From NCBI GenBank assembly GCA_010279815.1, contig QEOQ01000267.1:58605-93984 (forward strand): 35,380 nt of DNA, given 5' to 3'. Each line of letters begins with the position of its first letter. The first letter of the stretch is position 1. The notes under the pieces are model-generated. The model saw only the letters and a program-made list of their open reading frames with translations. It was not told the DNA's origin and searched no databases. The DNA comes from Brachionus plicatilis. Taxonomy: Eukaryota > Rotifera > Eurotatoria > Ploima > Brachionidae. The translations under genes were made by a program, and so were the position numbers. This document shows, in pieces, positions 1 to 9,975 of this stretch.

Positions 1-1
1 A

Positions 2-178
2 ATATTATTTGATTATCAGGAAAATGATGACTTTGATAATGATTTTGAATAAGAAATGGAAACATCAAATCAACCTTATACTGAATATGACTCAGATAAT
101 AAATAACCTGAATAAGGAGAAACTAATTATGAAAAAACTTCGAAAAAAAGGACCATATGGATCAGAATGGTAAATAGT
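2..178 (+). pseudogene. Eroded acidic ORF fragment
   Basis: One frame starting at base 2 reads as an acidic, Asp/Glu/Asn-rich stretch followed by a basic Lys/Arg patch. It is interrupted by three TAA codons around 50-105. All three TAA codons lie where a polar residue such as Gln (CAA) would fit, as expected if CAA codons decayed to TAA. The composition resembles the acidic leader of some transposases (the piggyBac remnant near 21.3-21.6 kb has a similar leader), but no residue motif fixes the family. It may continue left of the window. Chance AT-rich sequence is possible. Confidence 0.25.
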
Positions 179-202
179 AAAATCATCCCGTTCATCCCGG
201 TC

Positions 203-420
203 AAGTTTATTTCCATATAAAAAATTTAAAAAATTAAAATATCCCTTTTTATTGAACTTAAATAGGTTTAAATATTTTAATTGATTTCAATGAAAACTTA
301 ATTTTAAAGACAAAAAAATTTACTGTTTTAAAATTTAAAATTTATTAAAGTAGAAAAATAAAATTATTTCAGTTTGAATGAATGGATATAAAAGTTATAA
401 ATTTGAATTTGTGAATTAAC
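203..420 (+). repeat. Long inverted repeat, left arm
   Basis: About 217 bp here is the reverse complement of 3549-3765, with a few substitutions and small indels by eye. Landmarks are the run ATCCCTTTTTATTGAACTTA on this side and its complement near 3710-3730. Similarity ends abruptly at GTGAATTAACT inside and fades near 203 outside. The enclosed 3.1 kb contains mariner copy 1 and the WD40 fragment. It is either the long terminal inverted repeat of a composite element or two opposite insertions of one dispersed repeat; no target duplication was found. Confidence 0.75.
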
Positions 421-838
421 TTAATCTGAATTATTTAAATTATTGTCTGTTTTTGTTAAATAAATTAGAGATCAATCATTTTGATGTCAATTTGGTAATG
501 AACCATTATTAGACATTGGATGTCTAGTAATGTTAAGTATTTATTTCCTAAAAATTATTAAAATCATTAGATTAATTAAGTTTTAAAATTTTAAATGATC
601 ATTTTGATCTTATAATTTGATCTGAAACTTCAATTTGCCAAATAAAGACCTTGAGAGATAGTGGTCAAAAAAATTTATTCTTTTTAAATTTTTTAAAATA
701 CGGTTTTGAGGGTTTTCAGGTACGTTGAATTCAAATTGAATAGTGTGGACGTTTTGAATTAGCGGAACTTACAAACAATGAGATAATAAAAAACAAACAT
801 TGTCTGAAAAAAATAGGAGTCAGTATTTGTTTGTAACT
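421..838. other. AT-rich non-coding stretch
   Basis: No coding sequence seen. Bases 605-650 resemble 3838-3880 in direct orientation (GATCTTATAATTTGATCTGAAACTTCAATT-type sequence), so a second repeat fragment accompanies the inverted arms at both ends of the 0.2-3.8 kb segment. Confidence 0.4.
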
Positions 839-839
839 A

Positions 840-1750
840 TTAGGTTGTTTAATAAGATTTTTCGTCGATTTTTAAAATGAAAAAATCTCATCAAAGATTA
901 AACTTTTTTATGCAATGTTGTACATCATTTGAAAGAGCAACTCTTGTTCTTTCAAATGATATATAAGATTATATGTTTGCTTTTTAAATTTCTAAATAAT
1001 TAACTAAATAAAAATGTATGACAAAAAAATGCATATCCGCCATTGCATGTTATTCAAGTTTAACGAAGGAAAAAATGCGACAGAGGCTACCAAATCGATT
1101 TGTTTGGTATATGTGGATCTACTTCGATAACCAGGTCAACAAAAAACAATGTGTCGACCCTGATCAAGAGCCATTACCTAATCCGAAACGCGAAATTCAT
1201 GGGAAAAAGGTCATGCTTTGTGTTTGGTGGGATCAGAAGGGTATAATCTATTATGAGCTACTGCAACCCAAGCAAATGATAACCGCAGACCTTTATTCAC
1301 AACAATTGATACGTTTGAGTCACGCTTTGGAAACGAAACGGCCGCACATAGCTAAAGGAGAGCGAAAAGTGATTCTTTTACATGACAACGCTAGGCCACA
1401 TGTTGCAAAAACGACTCGGAACACTATTGAGAATCTAGGCTGGGAAGTCTTATCTCACCCAGCTTATTCACCAGACTTAGCCCCTTCAGATTACCATTTG
1501 TTCCGATCCATGCAGCACTTCCTCAGTGAAATAAGTTACTCATACTTGGAGGAAATCAAAAAAGACATCAGTCAATATTTCACCTCAAAACCAGCCAGCT
1601 TCTACGAGCGAGGGATCAAAATGCTGCCAGAAAGATGGGAGATGTGTATTTCTAGCGAAGGAAATTATTTAAGTGACTAATTATATTTTATTTTAGTTTT
1701 TTTAAATAATTAGTCTAGAAAAAAACGAAAAAACTTATTAAACAACCTAA
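840..1750 (+). mobile_element. mariner element, deleted, copy 1
   Basis: This is a 911-bp element with mariner-type terminal inverted repeats. The left end reads TTAGGTTGTTTAATAAG and the right end is its complement CTTATTAAACAACCTAA. It is flanked by the TA target duplication of the Tc1/mariner superfamily (838-839 and 1751-1752). Full-length mariners are usually about 1.3 kb, so about 0.4 kb is missing, from the 5' half of the transposase. It carries one ORF (1018-1680) for the C-terminal two-thirds of the transposase. A close relative is at 22411-25918. Both ends are intact, so it could have been moved in trans. Confidence 0.93.
1018..1680 (+). pseudogene. mariner transposase, N-terminally deleted, lacking first catalytic Asp
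   Basis: The 220-residue ORF matches the mariner catalytic region from just after the first catalytic motif to the C-terminus (MLCVWWDQKG near 66-75, LLHDNARPH near 121-128, YSPDLAPSDYH near 150-160). The second and third catalytic Asp are D123 and D158, with 34 residues between them as in DD34D transposases. The paired helix-turn-helix DNA-binding domain is absent. The TGDEKW-type motif carrying the first Asp is replaced by FVWYMW near residues 28-33, so the protein can neither bind ends nor cut. The frame is otherwise open. A second copy (22587-23249) has the same lesion, so it predates their spread. A role as a dominant-negative or captured protein cannot be excluded, but nothing in the sequence argues for it. 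Confidence 0.92.
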
Positions 1751-1752
1751 TA

Positions 1753-2225
1753 ATATTGATTCTCGACCAAATTTAAATATATCTCCGCTTAAAGCTTTAA
1801 AAATTTAAGTCTGGGCTTACTTTTAAATGTTATTTTTTTCAAAAGTCAAAATTTTTTAAAATTGGCTGAGAAAAATTGAGGTCAGTAAAATTTTTTTTTT
1901 GGTATTTTTTAAAAAATAAATTCATCAAGAGCAGAAATTTTTTTGAATTTTTAAACTAGTAGCTGTACCCTGCAAATCAGCAAAATTTTCCAGGAATAAC
2001 TGGAAGATTTGTATTGCTAAAATATATAAAGTCAAAAAAAATATAGTTATTTTTCTATTTTTTATGAATTTTTTCAACAAAGTTATAAAATTGACTGACA
2101 CATTATTTTGTTTCATTTTCAAGTTTTAAAAAAGACAGTAGTTTGTATTTGATAAAAATGCTGTATTATAATAAGGTAGCTTAAAAAAATATGCAATTTT
2201 TTTCTATTGAATCGACTCGATATGA
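1753..2225. other. AT-rich non-coding stretch
   Basis: Poly-A/T-rich sequence with no convincing coding. A possible splice donor AAG|GTAGCT at 2175/2176 precedes the WD40 exon, but the frame before it contains stops, so no upstream exon can be assigned. Confidence 0.5.
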
Positions 2226-2813
2226 AATTCAATTTTAATAAGTGCTTCGACAACTGGGGAGATTATTTCGTGGAATTTAAAATCTCAAAAAAGAGAAGCT
2301 CATCCTAGCTTAATGCTCAATTTCCAAGGTCATTCCAGAGCTGTCAATGGTCTGGAAAAGTTCGGAAAGTCAAGTTTTCTCAGCTGTTCGGACGACATGA
2401 CAATTTGCTTTTGGAAAGTGGACTGCTTTTCGGCCAAACAAATCATGATGGGTCATGAAGCAAAAGTGACGTGCTTGAAAAAGTCTGAAAATAATTTTTT
2501 TTCGGGCTCGTATGACGGCACGGTCCGAATGTGGAGTGTGGCCAATGCCAAGTGCTTGAAGATTTTTTGGCCTGATGACAAAGTGTCGCCTGTGCTGTGC
2601 ATAGATACTGTTTTGGACAAGTTTTTGGTGTTAGCAATGGCCAATGGCAAAATAAAGTGCTGGGATGTGGCTAGTAAAAATCTAATGGTGAGCATTGATG
2701 CGCACAATGAAGCAATAACTTGTATAAATGTGACAAAAAAGAATTGTGTTTTGACTAGTTCAAGTGATGGTTTTGTTAAGCTATGGAAATTGAATATAAA
2801 TGACTCTAATTAA
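2226..2813 (+). CDS. WD40-repeat protein, C-terminal part, 5' end unresolved
   Basis: The open frame runs from 2226 to a TAA at 2811-2813. An ATG at 2313 is available, but the residues before it (2226-2312) already read as the end of a WD40 blade (ISASTTGEIISWNL), so that ATG is internal. Seen: one partial blade and four complete blades, each ending in a W-containing strand (MTICFW, GTVRMW, GKIKCW, GFVKLW), with GH or AH dipeptides opening most of them. WD40 repeats form beta-propellers used as protein-docking platforms; the partner cannot be told. A propeller normally has about seven blades, so two or more are missing. An in-frame TGA at 2223-2225 and the absence of a clean acceptor leave two readings: last exon of a larger gene, or a 5'-truncated copy. 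AATAAA overlaps the stop (2813-2818). It lies inside the 203-3765 inverted-repeat segment. Confidence 0.75.
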   Translation, partial: NSILISASTTGEIISWNLKSQKREAHPSLMLNFQGHSRAVNGLEKFGKSSFLSCSDDMTICFWKVDCFSAKQIMMGHEAKVTCLKKSENNFFSGSYDGTVRMWSVANAKCLKIFWPDDKVSPVLCIDTVLDKFLVLAMANGKIKCWDVASKNLMVSIDAHNEAITCINVTKKNCVLTSSSDGFVKLWKLNINDSN

Positions 2814-2818
2814 ATAAA

Positions 2819-3548
2819 ATCTTTAAGTTTTTAGTTTTGTTAAATATTTTAGAGCAAAATAAAGTAGAATTTGATAAAATTTAAACAATTGATGATTTTT
2901 TTAATATTTCTAAAGCTAATGACCACAGTCCGACACGGTGGTCTAATTTATTAAATTTTTAAAATTAGTTAACCTTCTTAAGTAATTTACTGGGTTGGAT
3001 TTGTCGTTCATTAAAGATGTTTTAGAGTAAATGTAAATGGACATTAGAGTGATCAATGTTCATTTAAATTAGGTATTTTGAAGGACATGATAAAATGTAA
3101 ATCTGAAAAAAAAATTTTAATAAAATTTTTTATTTTTTAATTAAATAATTTCAAATTAATAAGCATTTTTTAGCCATCCTTCATCAATTTGTATAAACTA
3201 TAATGTAATTTTTCTCAGTTCAAAAAATGATTCTCATATATAAAAAAAGATTTTCAAGTTTTTTTTATTAAAAAAAATAAATAAAAATTTTTTTAATAAA
3301 CAATATTTATATAAAAATTTTTTTTCGAATTTTTGAAAAAGTTAAAAAAATAAAATTTCGGTAATTTTATGTAAAAAAAGGTGTAAAATGGTAAAAATTC
3401 AACAATAAAAGAAAAATGGATTTTTTATTATTATATTCTATTTTTTTAACAAATTTTGAAAATATATTTTTTTATATTTTTTACAAAACAGATTTTATTT
3501 CCTAGCGTTTTTTGCTTTTTAGCTGTTTGCTTTCTTGTCTCAAGCTTA
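2819..3548. other. AT-rich non-coding stretch
   Basis: No gene seen. The sequence is mostly A and T runs. The only GC-richer patch is near 2922-2944 (CCACAGTCCGACACGGTGG), a weak CCAC...GTGG inverted repeat without clear meaning. Confidence 0.5.
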
Positions 3549-3765
3549 GTTAATTCACAAATTCAAATTTATAACTTTTATATCCATTCATTCAAACTGA
3601 AATAATTTTATTTTTCTACTTTAATAAATTTTAAATTTTAAAACAGTCAATTTTCTTGTCTTTAAAATCAAGTTTTCATTGAAATCAATTAAAATATTTA
3701 AACCTATTTAAGTTCAATAAAAAGGGACATTTTAAAATTTTAAATATGAAAATAAACTTTACATG
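3549..3765 (-). repeat. Long inverted repeat, right arm
   Basis: Reverse complement of 203-420 (see that entry). Just outside it, 3838-3880 repeats 605-650 in direct orientation. Confidence 0.75.
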
Positions 3766-4062
3766 ACATGTCAAGTAATTGCTTTTGAAAAAATTTATTT
3801 TTTCTCTATTATTTAAAAAAATATTAAAATTTATATTTTGATCTTTTGATCTTGATCTTAAACTTCAATTCGCCCTTTATTTTTGATATTCCTAAGTATC
3901 ACTGTGAACTTAATCCGTTTGTCTAAAAACAGATCAAACTTTTTATTAAAATGAAAGCTTCGTTAGAAATACTTAAGCCTTTTTTATAAATTACTAGTGT
4001 AGTGAGCTTTCCAATGAAAAGGATGTAACACTTTGTATCGTTTTGTCAATATTTACTTCACT
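3766..4062. other. Non-coding spacer
   Basis: AT-rich DNA between the inverted-repeat segment and the foldback element. Apart from the 3838-3880 repeat fragment I see nothing in it. Confidence 0.5.
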
Positions 4063-4070
4063 ATTGAAAT

Positions 4071-5180
4071 TAGTGTTGGGTAACGGATGAGGGTTCACCG
4101 GAGGGCTCCCGAAAAAAATCAACGGAAGGTTAAACGGAGGAACGTAAACGGAGCGGTTGAACTCCCGGAATGACACCGTACGGAACGGAGATATAAACGG
4201 TGACAATAATCGGATAAGAAGGTTGGAACGGAGAAAAATTCCGGAGACGGCAACGGAAACCGGTAAATGCACGGAGCCTCTGGATGTAACGGAGTCTTTA
4301 ACGGAGAATCCGAACAGAGCGGAGACGGGAAAGGAAGACCCATAAGGAGCGGAGACCGAAACGGTGGACCAAAACAGAGAGGAGAAATAAACCAAAGAGA
4401 ACAAAGGAAATTGAGCACTTGACCAAAGCTTGCAAAATAAAGATGATAGAACTTTAAAAAAAATTAAATTTTTAAAATTAATAATTTTAAATCAGAGTTT
4501 TAAAAATTAAATTTTTTTTAAAGTTTTAATCTTATAAATTAAATTAAATTAAAATTAACTAAAACATCAGGTGTTAAAAAAATTTACTAATAAGTCATTT
4601 CTATTTTTTCCAAAAATATAAAAAATTATTTAGATAATTAATTCTTTTTTGACAAAACTTTTGAAACAAAGTAGCGATGGCAAAATTCTAGAAGTCTAAG
4701 AATGCTTGCTGCAAATTTCACTCGATTTTTTTCTTGCGATATCATCTTTATTTTGCAAGCTTTGGTCAAGTGCTCAATTTCCGTTGTTCTCTTCGGTTTA
4801 TTTCTACTCTCTGTTTTGCTCCTCCGTTTCGGTCTCCGCTCCGTTTGGATTTCTCCGTTCCGGTCTCCGCTCCGTTTGGGTCTTCCTTTCCCGTCTCCGC
4901 TCTGTTCGGATTCTCCGTTAAAGACTCCGTTAAATCCGGAGGCTCCGTGCATTTACCCGTTTCCGTTGCCGGCTCCGGAATTGTTCTCCGTTCCGACCTT
5001 CGTCTCCGATTATTGTCACCGTTAATATCTCCGTGATTTTCAAGGTCACCGTTTATTTTTCCGTTACCTTTTCCGCAGCTGTTTTTTTTTTCTCCGTCTC
5101 TGGAACCTTTTTTGTTAAAATTTTCCGCACCCGTTTTCGGCTCCGTGAATCTGGCAATTTTTCTCCGGAGGCCAACACTA
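4071..5180. mobile_element. Foldback element with hAT-type ends
   Basis: An 1110-bp element that is nearly all inverted repeat. The left arm (4071 to about 4447) is the reverse complement of the right arm (about 4730-5180), around an AT-rich spacer. It begins TAGTGTTGG and ends CCAACACTA. A perfect 8-bp duplication, ATTGAAAT, sits directly outside each end (4063-4070 and 5181-5188). An 8-bp duplication with TAGTG/CAGTG-type ends is the hAT signature. The arms are GC-richer than their surroundings and built from many degenerate copies of an (A/T)AACGGAG motif; the right arm is somewhat longer. Maize Ac transposase is known to bind subterminal AAACGG motifs, so the arms may be expanded transposase-binding arrays (inference). 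Typical hAT inverted repeats are only about 10-25 bp, so arms of nearly 400 bp are unusual. Open frames here on both strands follow from repeat composition and are not genes. Confidence 0.9.
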
Positions 5181-5188
5181 ATTGAAAT

Positions 5189-5802
5189 TAACACTTCATT
5201 AATGAAAAAAGGTAGATAAAAAAACTTCAAGCTGATTTTAAATTCTGTAACAATTTTTGTCTACATGTGGGTGGAACAAGCTTCCTGAAGAAGTGATCAA
5301 TTTTTGCTTAGTGAGTCAATTCAAAAATGAGGACGATAAGTTTACAAATACGTATCTATAGAAATTATCTAACAAAATAGATGGAACAGGTCGGATATAT
5401 GTGTCTAGTTCTTATTCTATCGGTTGAGAGTTGATAATTTGACATAAAGATACAATATTTTTCTTCGAAATTTGGATAATTATGTATAGCCCAATGTTTA
5501 GTTAAATAAACGGTGTAAATATAGCTACCATAGTAGTGTTCCGTGTAAGACTTCTCCGCAAGTTTCTTGCAATAGCTAATTATTATTATTATTATTAATA
5601 AAAATGGAAAATATTCACATTATAAGAAATTTGTTTTTCCAAGATCATTTATTGATTTTGTAATTTCTGATTTGATTTTAATTAAGTTTATAAAATTTTA
5701 ATAGAATTTTAAATATTTTTTACTAAAGTCTAGGTAAAAGAAAAATAATTAATTATAAATGTATTTCTTTTAGAAAGTTTGACTTTAGTTTAGTCATTAT
5801 AG
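5189..5802. other. Non-coding stretch upstream of the channel gene
   Basis: No gene seen. A short (ATT)n microsatellite lies near 5579-5599, preceded by GC-richer sequence (about 5530-5575), the look of a degraded retroposon 3' end with a simple-repeat tail. The rest is AT-rich. Confidence 0.45.
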
Positions 5803-5890
5803 ACATTTTGTTTTGTCTAAACAAAAACAACAACAGCAAATGATCGATGTTAATTTTCTAACTAATTGGTTCTAAGCAAACTTTCATATA
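5803..5890 (+). promoter_or_regulatory. Upstream block shared with the LamG gene
   Basis: About 85 bp here resembles 16800-16885 read on the minus strand. The core is AAACAAAAACAACAACAG followed by an ATCGATG a few bases later, with weaker matches on both sides. Both copies lie about 60-220 bp upstream of the start codon of a host gene and in the same orientation relative to it. A TATA-like CATATAAAAC follows at 5885-5894, about 60 bp before the ATG of the channel gene. Either a shared promoter element or two copies of a dispersed repeat would fit. Confidence 0.45.
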
Positions 5891-5951
5891 AAACAAATGT
5901 CTTTTTTTTTAACTTTATAAATTTTTTTTTAAATTTCTTTTTATTTTTAAA

Positions 5952-8900
5952 ATGAAAAATGAAAAAAAAACTGCAAGTGAATTTTTTGATAAAATTATTC
6001 TGTGGGCGTAGGTTAATTGTGCTTTTTAAAAATTTAATATAAACTACATATTATTGAAGGTCTAGCACATCAGCCCATGGTGTAAAAAATGTTTTTCAGT
6101 CAGATCTTCTTCTAAAGAAAATTATGTGGAGTGTTATTCTGGTCTCAAGTGTGAGCTACTGTTTCTACCAAGTCGTTTTGGTAGTCACATTGTTTTTTAG
6201 ATTCAACGTAATAACAAGTTTGAAAGCAGTTTATGAAGCACCAACTAGCTATCCAGCGGTGGCTTTTTGTAATTTAAATGCTTATAATGGACCTTTCGTG
6301 AGAGACAACATGAAGGAAATATTGGAAAAAAAAAACATTAGCCAGGATAATTATGAGCCCATTGACTTTGTTGACAACGGGGTTGACCACTTTAAATCGA
6401 CTTTTGAAATCGAGGCCTTAAAGGGTCAATTTAATTTGCACTACTCAGGATTTTATCTTTTTGAAATGTTGATTAGTTGTCGGTAATTTAGACTGATTTT
6501 TAAAAATTTTTAAATTTTTCAATAGCTCTTCTAAGAAAAAATTACTGTTAGTTAGAAATGAAGTTTATGGTCAAAATTAACTAGGCTAGATCAAAAATTA
6601 AAATTAGAAGAGGTTTTAAACATTTTTTAATTCAAAAAATTAATTTTATTTATAATTGAATTTTGATCAAAAATTTAGATGATCTATCAATTGGTAGAAA
6701 ATTAATATACAAAACAATTAAAGACAAAACTAATGGAAGTATCTTTTAGTAGGAAATTTTTTTAAAAAAAGGAAAAAAAATTAATAAAATTTTTTCATAG
6801 AAATTTTCTTAAAACTTTATAAATGAGTATGTTGAAAAAATCACAAAATTCGATTAAAATTAAATTAATCTAAAATTGTTTTTTGGAACAAATGAATTTT
6901 TTTTTGAAAGATCAATAACTAACAAAAGTAATAAAGCAAAAAAGACTCTCAAAATTAAATTTTTCGTTTTTTATTGATTTTTGGAGAATTTTAAATATTT
7001 TGACAATTTATTGTCTTTTAAAAACTACGAGAGATTATAATCTTTGATAAATTTTCTATAGTTTATTTTTGCATATTTATTGCAGAGTTTTGCAGAATCA
7101 GTATAGTGGTTGTACCTCCGTTGTACCACCAATATACTGATTCTGCAAAACTCTGCAATAAATATGCAAAACTCAGAAAATTGTAAATTTGTGATATTAT
7201 TTTATGTTGAAAATCCAATTCAACTTTAAGTGGTGGTACAAAGGATGTATCATTCGTTACAATTTACAGAACATGTTTTAGTCCTTCAGAACTTAAGCTT
7301 TGGCACTTTTTATATATTTTTTTTGATTTTTGTACCAAAATTTACAATGCCTTGGGAAGTTCTATTTAAAAAAATGTTTGCTGATGATACCACGATTAGT
7401 TATTCATACCAGCAAGTGAACAGTATTTAAATAAATTTTTTGTCTACCATCTTAATTTAGTAGTTGATATAACATTAATATCTATCTTGTTGTTATAACA
7501 AGATGGATATTAATGGATCTAAAACCTATTGTAAGATCTTTTCAAATTAAAAGACCATAAAAAAAGTCATTCGACTTTACTTTATATTATTAAATTGAAA
7601 AAAATTCTAGTATAAAATAGAAAGTCTTACAACTTTAATTTTTTAAACAGATTAGATATTATTAAATTTAGTCTTTTAAATTGTAACCATTAAAATAGAG
7701 TTCCTAAGGAAGATGATAAAATTATTTTCTTCAAATTCAAGATATTAATAAAATAAGTCTTTTAACAAGTTGCCATGCTTATTTGTTTTACCAGAATTTA
7801 CGTGAAATTACACAATTTTACGTATTACCCGTAAAATATAAATGAATTAAATAAATTTTTTAAATCTTATTCTGGATGAACAAGTGTTATGTTTTATTTT
7901 AAAGTGCTGTAACATCGAATAAGAGATACAGCTATAAAAAATAAAAAATTTTAAATAATCCTTATGGTATGGAAAAACATTTATGGAAAAATAAAGTCTG
8001 ATAAAGGCAATAAAGGATCAGATAGCGTAAAAAATGACAACAAATTTTCTTGAAAAGTTTATGAATTAATTTTTTAAGCAAAATTTTTACTGTTTCCCAA
8101 AATTTACGTAATTTCTGGTAAATTTACAATTTTTTAACTGATGAAAGGTAAAATCGTGGCAATACTCTTGATTTGCTAAGATTACATAATCTTACAGTTT
8201 GTATTTCTGACTTAGAATTTGAAATAAAGAAATTGCACAAAAATAATTTAATTTTGATGTTACCTGAGATTTGATCTTGGTGGATTGAAAGTTTGTATTT
8301 TTATTTTGACTAGAGGATTTGACTTAATTGAGGGAAATAAGCTTTCAAGAATATCGGCTTAGTTTTGAAATTTTTTTGTTTCTAATAATTTAAAACAAAT
8401 TTTTGAGATCTTTATTTTCATAAAATCCAATCGGCTTATTTGGATTATCTGGGAAATTCTCTTTTAATTCATGTCTTAACTTAAATTTTACATAAAATTA
8501 CGTAAATTTACCATGGATCCTCATGTCAAATCACCACTGTATCAAAAGAGAATACAAGAAAATAATAATTTTAATAACCTGCGCTATTAAATAAAAGAGA
8601 GAGAGAGGGAGAGAAAATAAAAAAATTTTCTTCTTTATTCAAACTAAAAACACTAGAAACTTACGCAGCCACGTTGGCTCCGTCGGGTATTACATAATAT
8701 ATAAAATTATAAAGAAATATAAGAAAAAGAAGTGACTCTAGTACTGAGCACTCTTAACTCTAATGCTCTAAGCTCAGATTTTTCATTCCCCAGGCGAACT
8801 ACTTGTGATCAATTCCTTAAAAAGTTAAGGTCCTAAGAATTACTGTCAAACTATAATTAAAAAATCTGCACTGTTATTAATTAAAGATAAACCTTGTTTT

Positions 8901-9975
8901 TTAAATATATTTTAATCTAAAAAAAAAATAAGTAAATTTCAATGCTTTCAATTTTTTATTTTTTAGCTTTCAAGGAAAAAAATGCGGTGAAGATGACTTT
9001 GTAATGTATCATGATTATCACTACGGTAATTGTTTCCGATTCAATGGAAATAAGAGCAATGTGATAAAGACAAAAAAATCAGACTGGAAAAATGGCCTTC
9101 GCCTTGAGCTCTTTGTTGGTGACCCTGACGAACAGCAACAGTTTACATACAAAGCTGGTATCAGAGTTATTGTGCACAACCAAACTGACAGTGTGTTTTC
9201 AGATGAAAATGGAATAGATGTCAGTGTTGGATCTCAGACCAACATTGGAATAACACGCACAATGATCAAACGGAGGCCCTATCCGTACAGTAATTGTATC
9301 GATAACTATCAATCGAAGCAGATCTTGCACAGAAATACTTTCATGAAAATAATTGCGGCAAGATATCCACAAATGAACAAGTATAGTCAAATTTTTTGCC
9401 TCAAAACTTGTCTCCAGGAATTTCTGATAAACAAATGTGGATGTTTTGATTTAAGTTTACCAAGACCTGATAATTCATCAATTAATTGCACTGGCTGTGA
9501 GACAACAGATGATTTAAATTGTGTTCAGTTGCAAGAATCTCAATTTTACGAGAGTGAAATAGAAAAGTGCTACAGCTTTTGTCCAAATGAATGCTTTCAG
9601 GTTTTGTATGAGACTAAAGTGTCCAGTGCTAAGTATCCAAGTAAATGGTATGCTTCAATTTTAAAAAATTCAACCAACTTATTCCATCAATTGGCAACAT
9701 ATGATTTTGAGCAGATGCAGCAAATGATACTAATGGTCAATGTGTTCTACGAACAAATGAATTATAATTTAATTGAAGAGTATCCTGAGCTTAGTATTGA
9801 TGCATTGTTGGCATTTATAGGAGGAAATTTGGGCCTTTTTCTTGGAATAAGTGTTTTGAGTCTAGTGGAAATAATTGAATTCGGCATTTATTTGGTTTAC
9901 TTTTTTATAGCCAAACTTTTTCAATTCAATAAGCTTGCAGCTAATAAAACTAAAGTCGAATTTATGCAAAAATAA
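5952..9975 (+). CDS. DEG/ENaC-family sodium channel subunit
   Basis: Three exons are inferred: 5952-6007, 6060-6482 and 8967-9975, giving 495 residues. The introns are 6008-6059 (52 nt, GTAGGT...AG) and 6483-8966 (GTAATT...TTTTAG), and frame is kept at both joins. Seen in order: a short cytoplasmic N-terminus; the conserved His-Gly gating pair at about H25-G26, encoded at the start of exon 2; TM1 about 42-65; the post-TM1 motif YPAVAFCN (83-90); a Cys-rich extracellular domain (CRFQGKKC spanning the second join, then YGNCFRFN, CLKTCLQEF, CGCF, CYSFCPNECF); and TM2 with GGNLGLFLGISVLSLVE, where GIS (453-455) fits the family's G/S-x-S selectivity filter. Such channels are trimeric, amiloride-sensitive Na+ channels of the plasma membrane gated by acid, peptides or force; the gating stimulus cannot be read here. 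Length is usual for the family. The ATG at 5952 is the first in frame and gives a sensible N-terminus. The HG motif lies upstream of the ATG at 6124, so that ATG is not the start. Confidence 0.93.
7068..7170. repeat. Perfect 38-bp inverted repeat (hairpin)
   Basis: The left arm 7068-7105 (starting TTTGCATATTTATTGCAG) is the exact reverse complement of 7133-7170. The 27-nt loop itself begins GTGGT and carries ACCAC, extending the stem by 5 bp after a 2-nt bulge. The transcribed intron could fold into a stem of about 43 bp. Perfect arms imply recent origin, gene conversion or selection. No TA or TTAA duplication is evident outside. Confidence 0.9.
7473..7515. repeat. Short hairpin in the same intron
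   Basis: Nineteen-bp arms (7473-7491 and 7497-7515) pair with a single mismatch around a 5-nt loop. The stem reads CATTAATATC then ATCTTGTT. Same intron, about 300 bp downstream of the larger palindrome; the two share no sequence. Confidence 0.7.

Larger units (their letters stand above)
6483..8966 (+). other. 2.5-kb intron of the channel gene
   Basis: The other introns I could join are 52-60 nt except the first intron of the 32-34 kb gene. This one holds two hairpins (7068-7170 and 7473-7515), a GA-rich simple repeat near 8596-8616, and a GC-richer patch at 8660-8690. The latter two suggest old insertions. The short open frame at 7230-7430 has no recognisable domain and is hydrophobic by AT-rich composition. 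Confidence 0.75.

Noticed and set aside
1925..2122. 65-codon minus-strand frame
   Set aside because: Phe/Ile/Lys-rich translation of AT-rich DNA with no motif.
3994..5230. Many overlapping open frames of 60-154 codons on both strands
   Set aside because: They lie in the GC-richer motif arrays of the foldback arms. The same low-complexity peptide patterns appear in mirror image on the other arm, as repeat composition predicts.
6124..6486. ATG at 6124 as start and 6486 as end of a separate 120-residue protein
   Set aside because: The frame upstream already encodes the conserved His-Gly region of DEG/ENaC channels, and a donor at 6483 joins in frame to the exon at 8967. It is one gene.
7230..7430. 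66-codon frame in the channel intron
   Set aside because: No domain or codon-use signal; hydrophobic by AT-rich composition, and inside a spliced intron.
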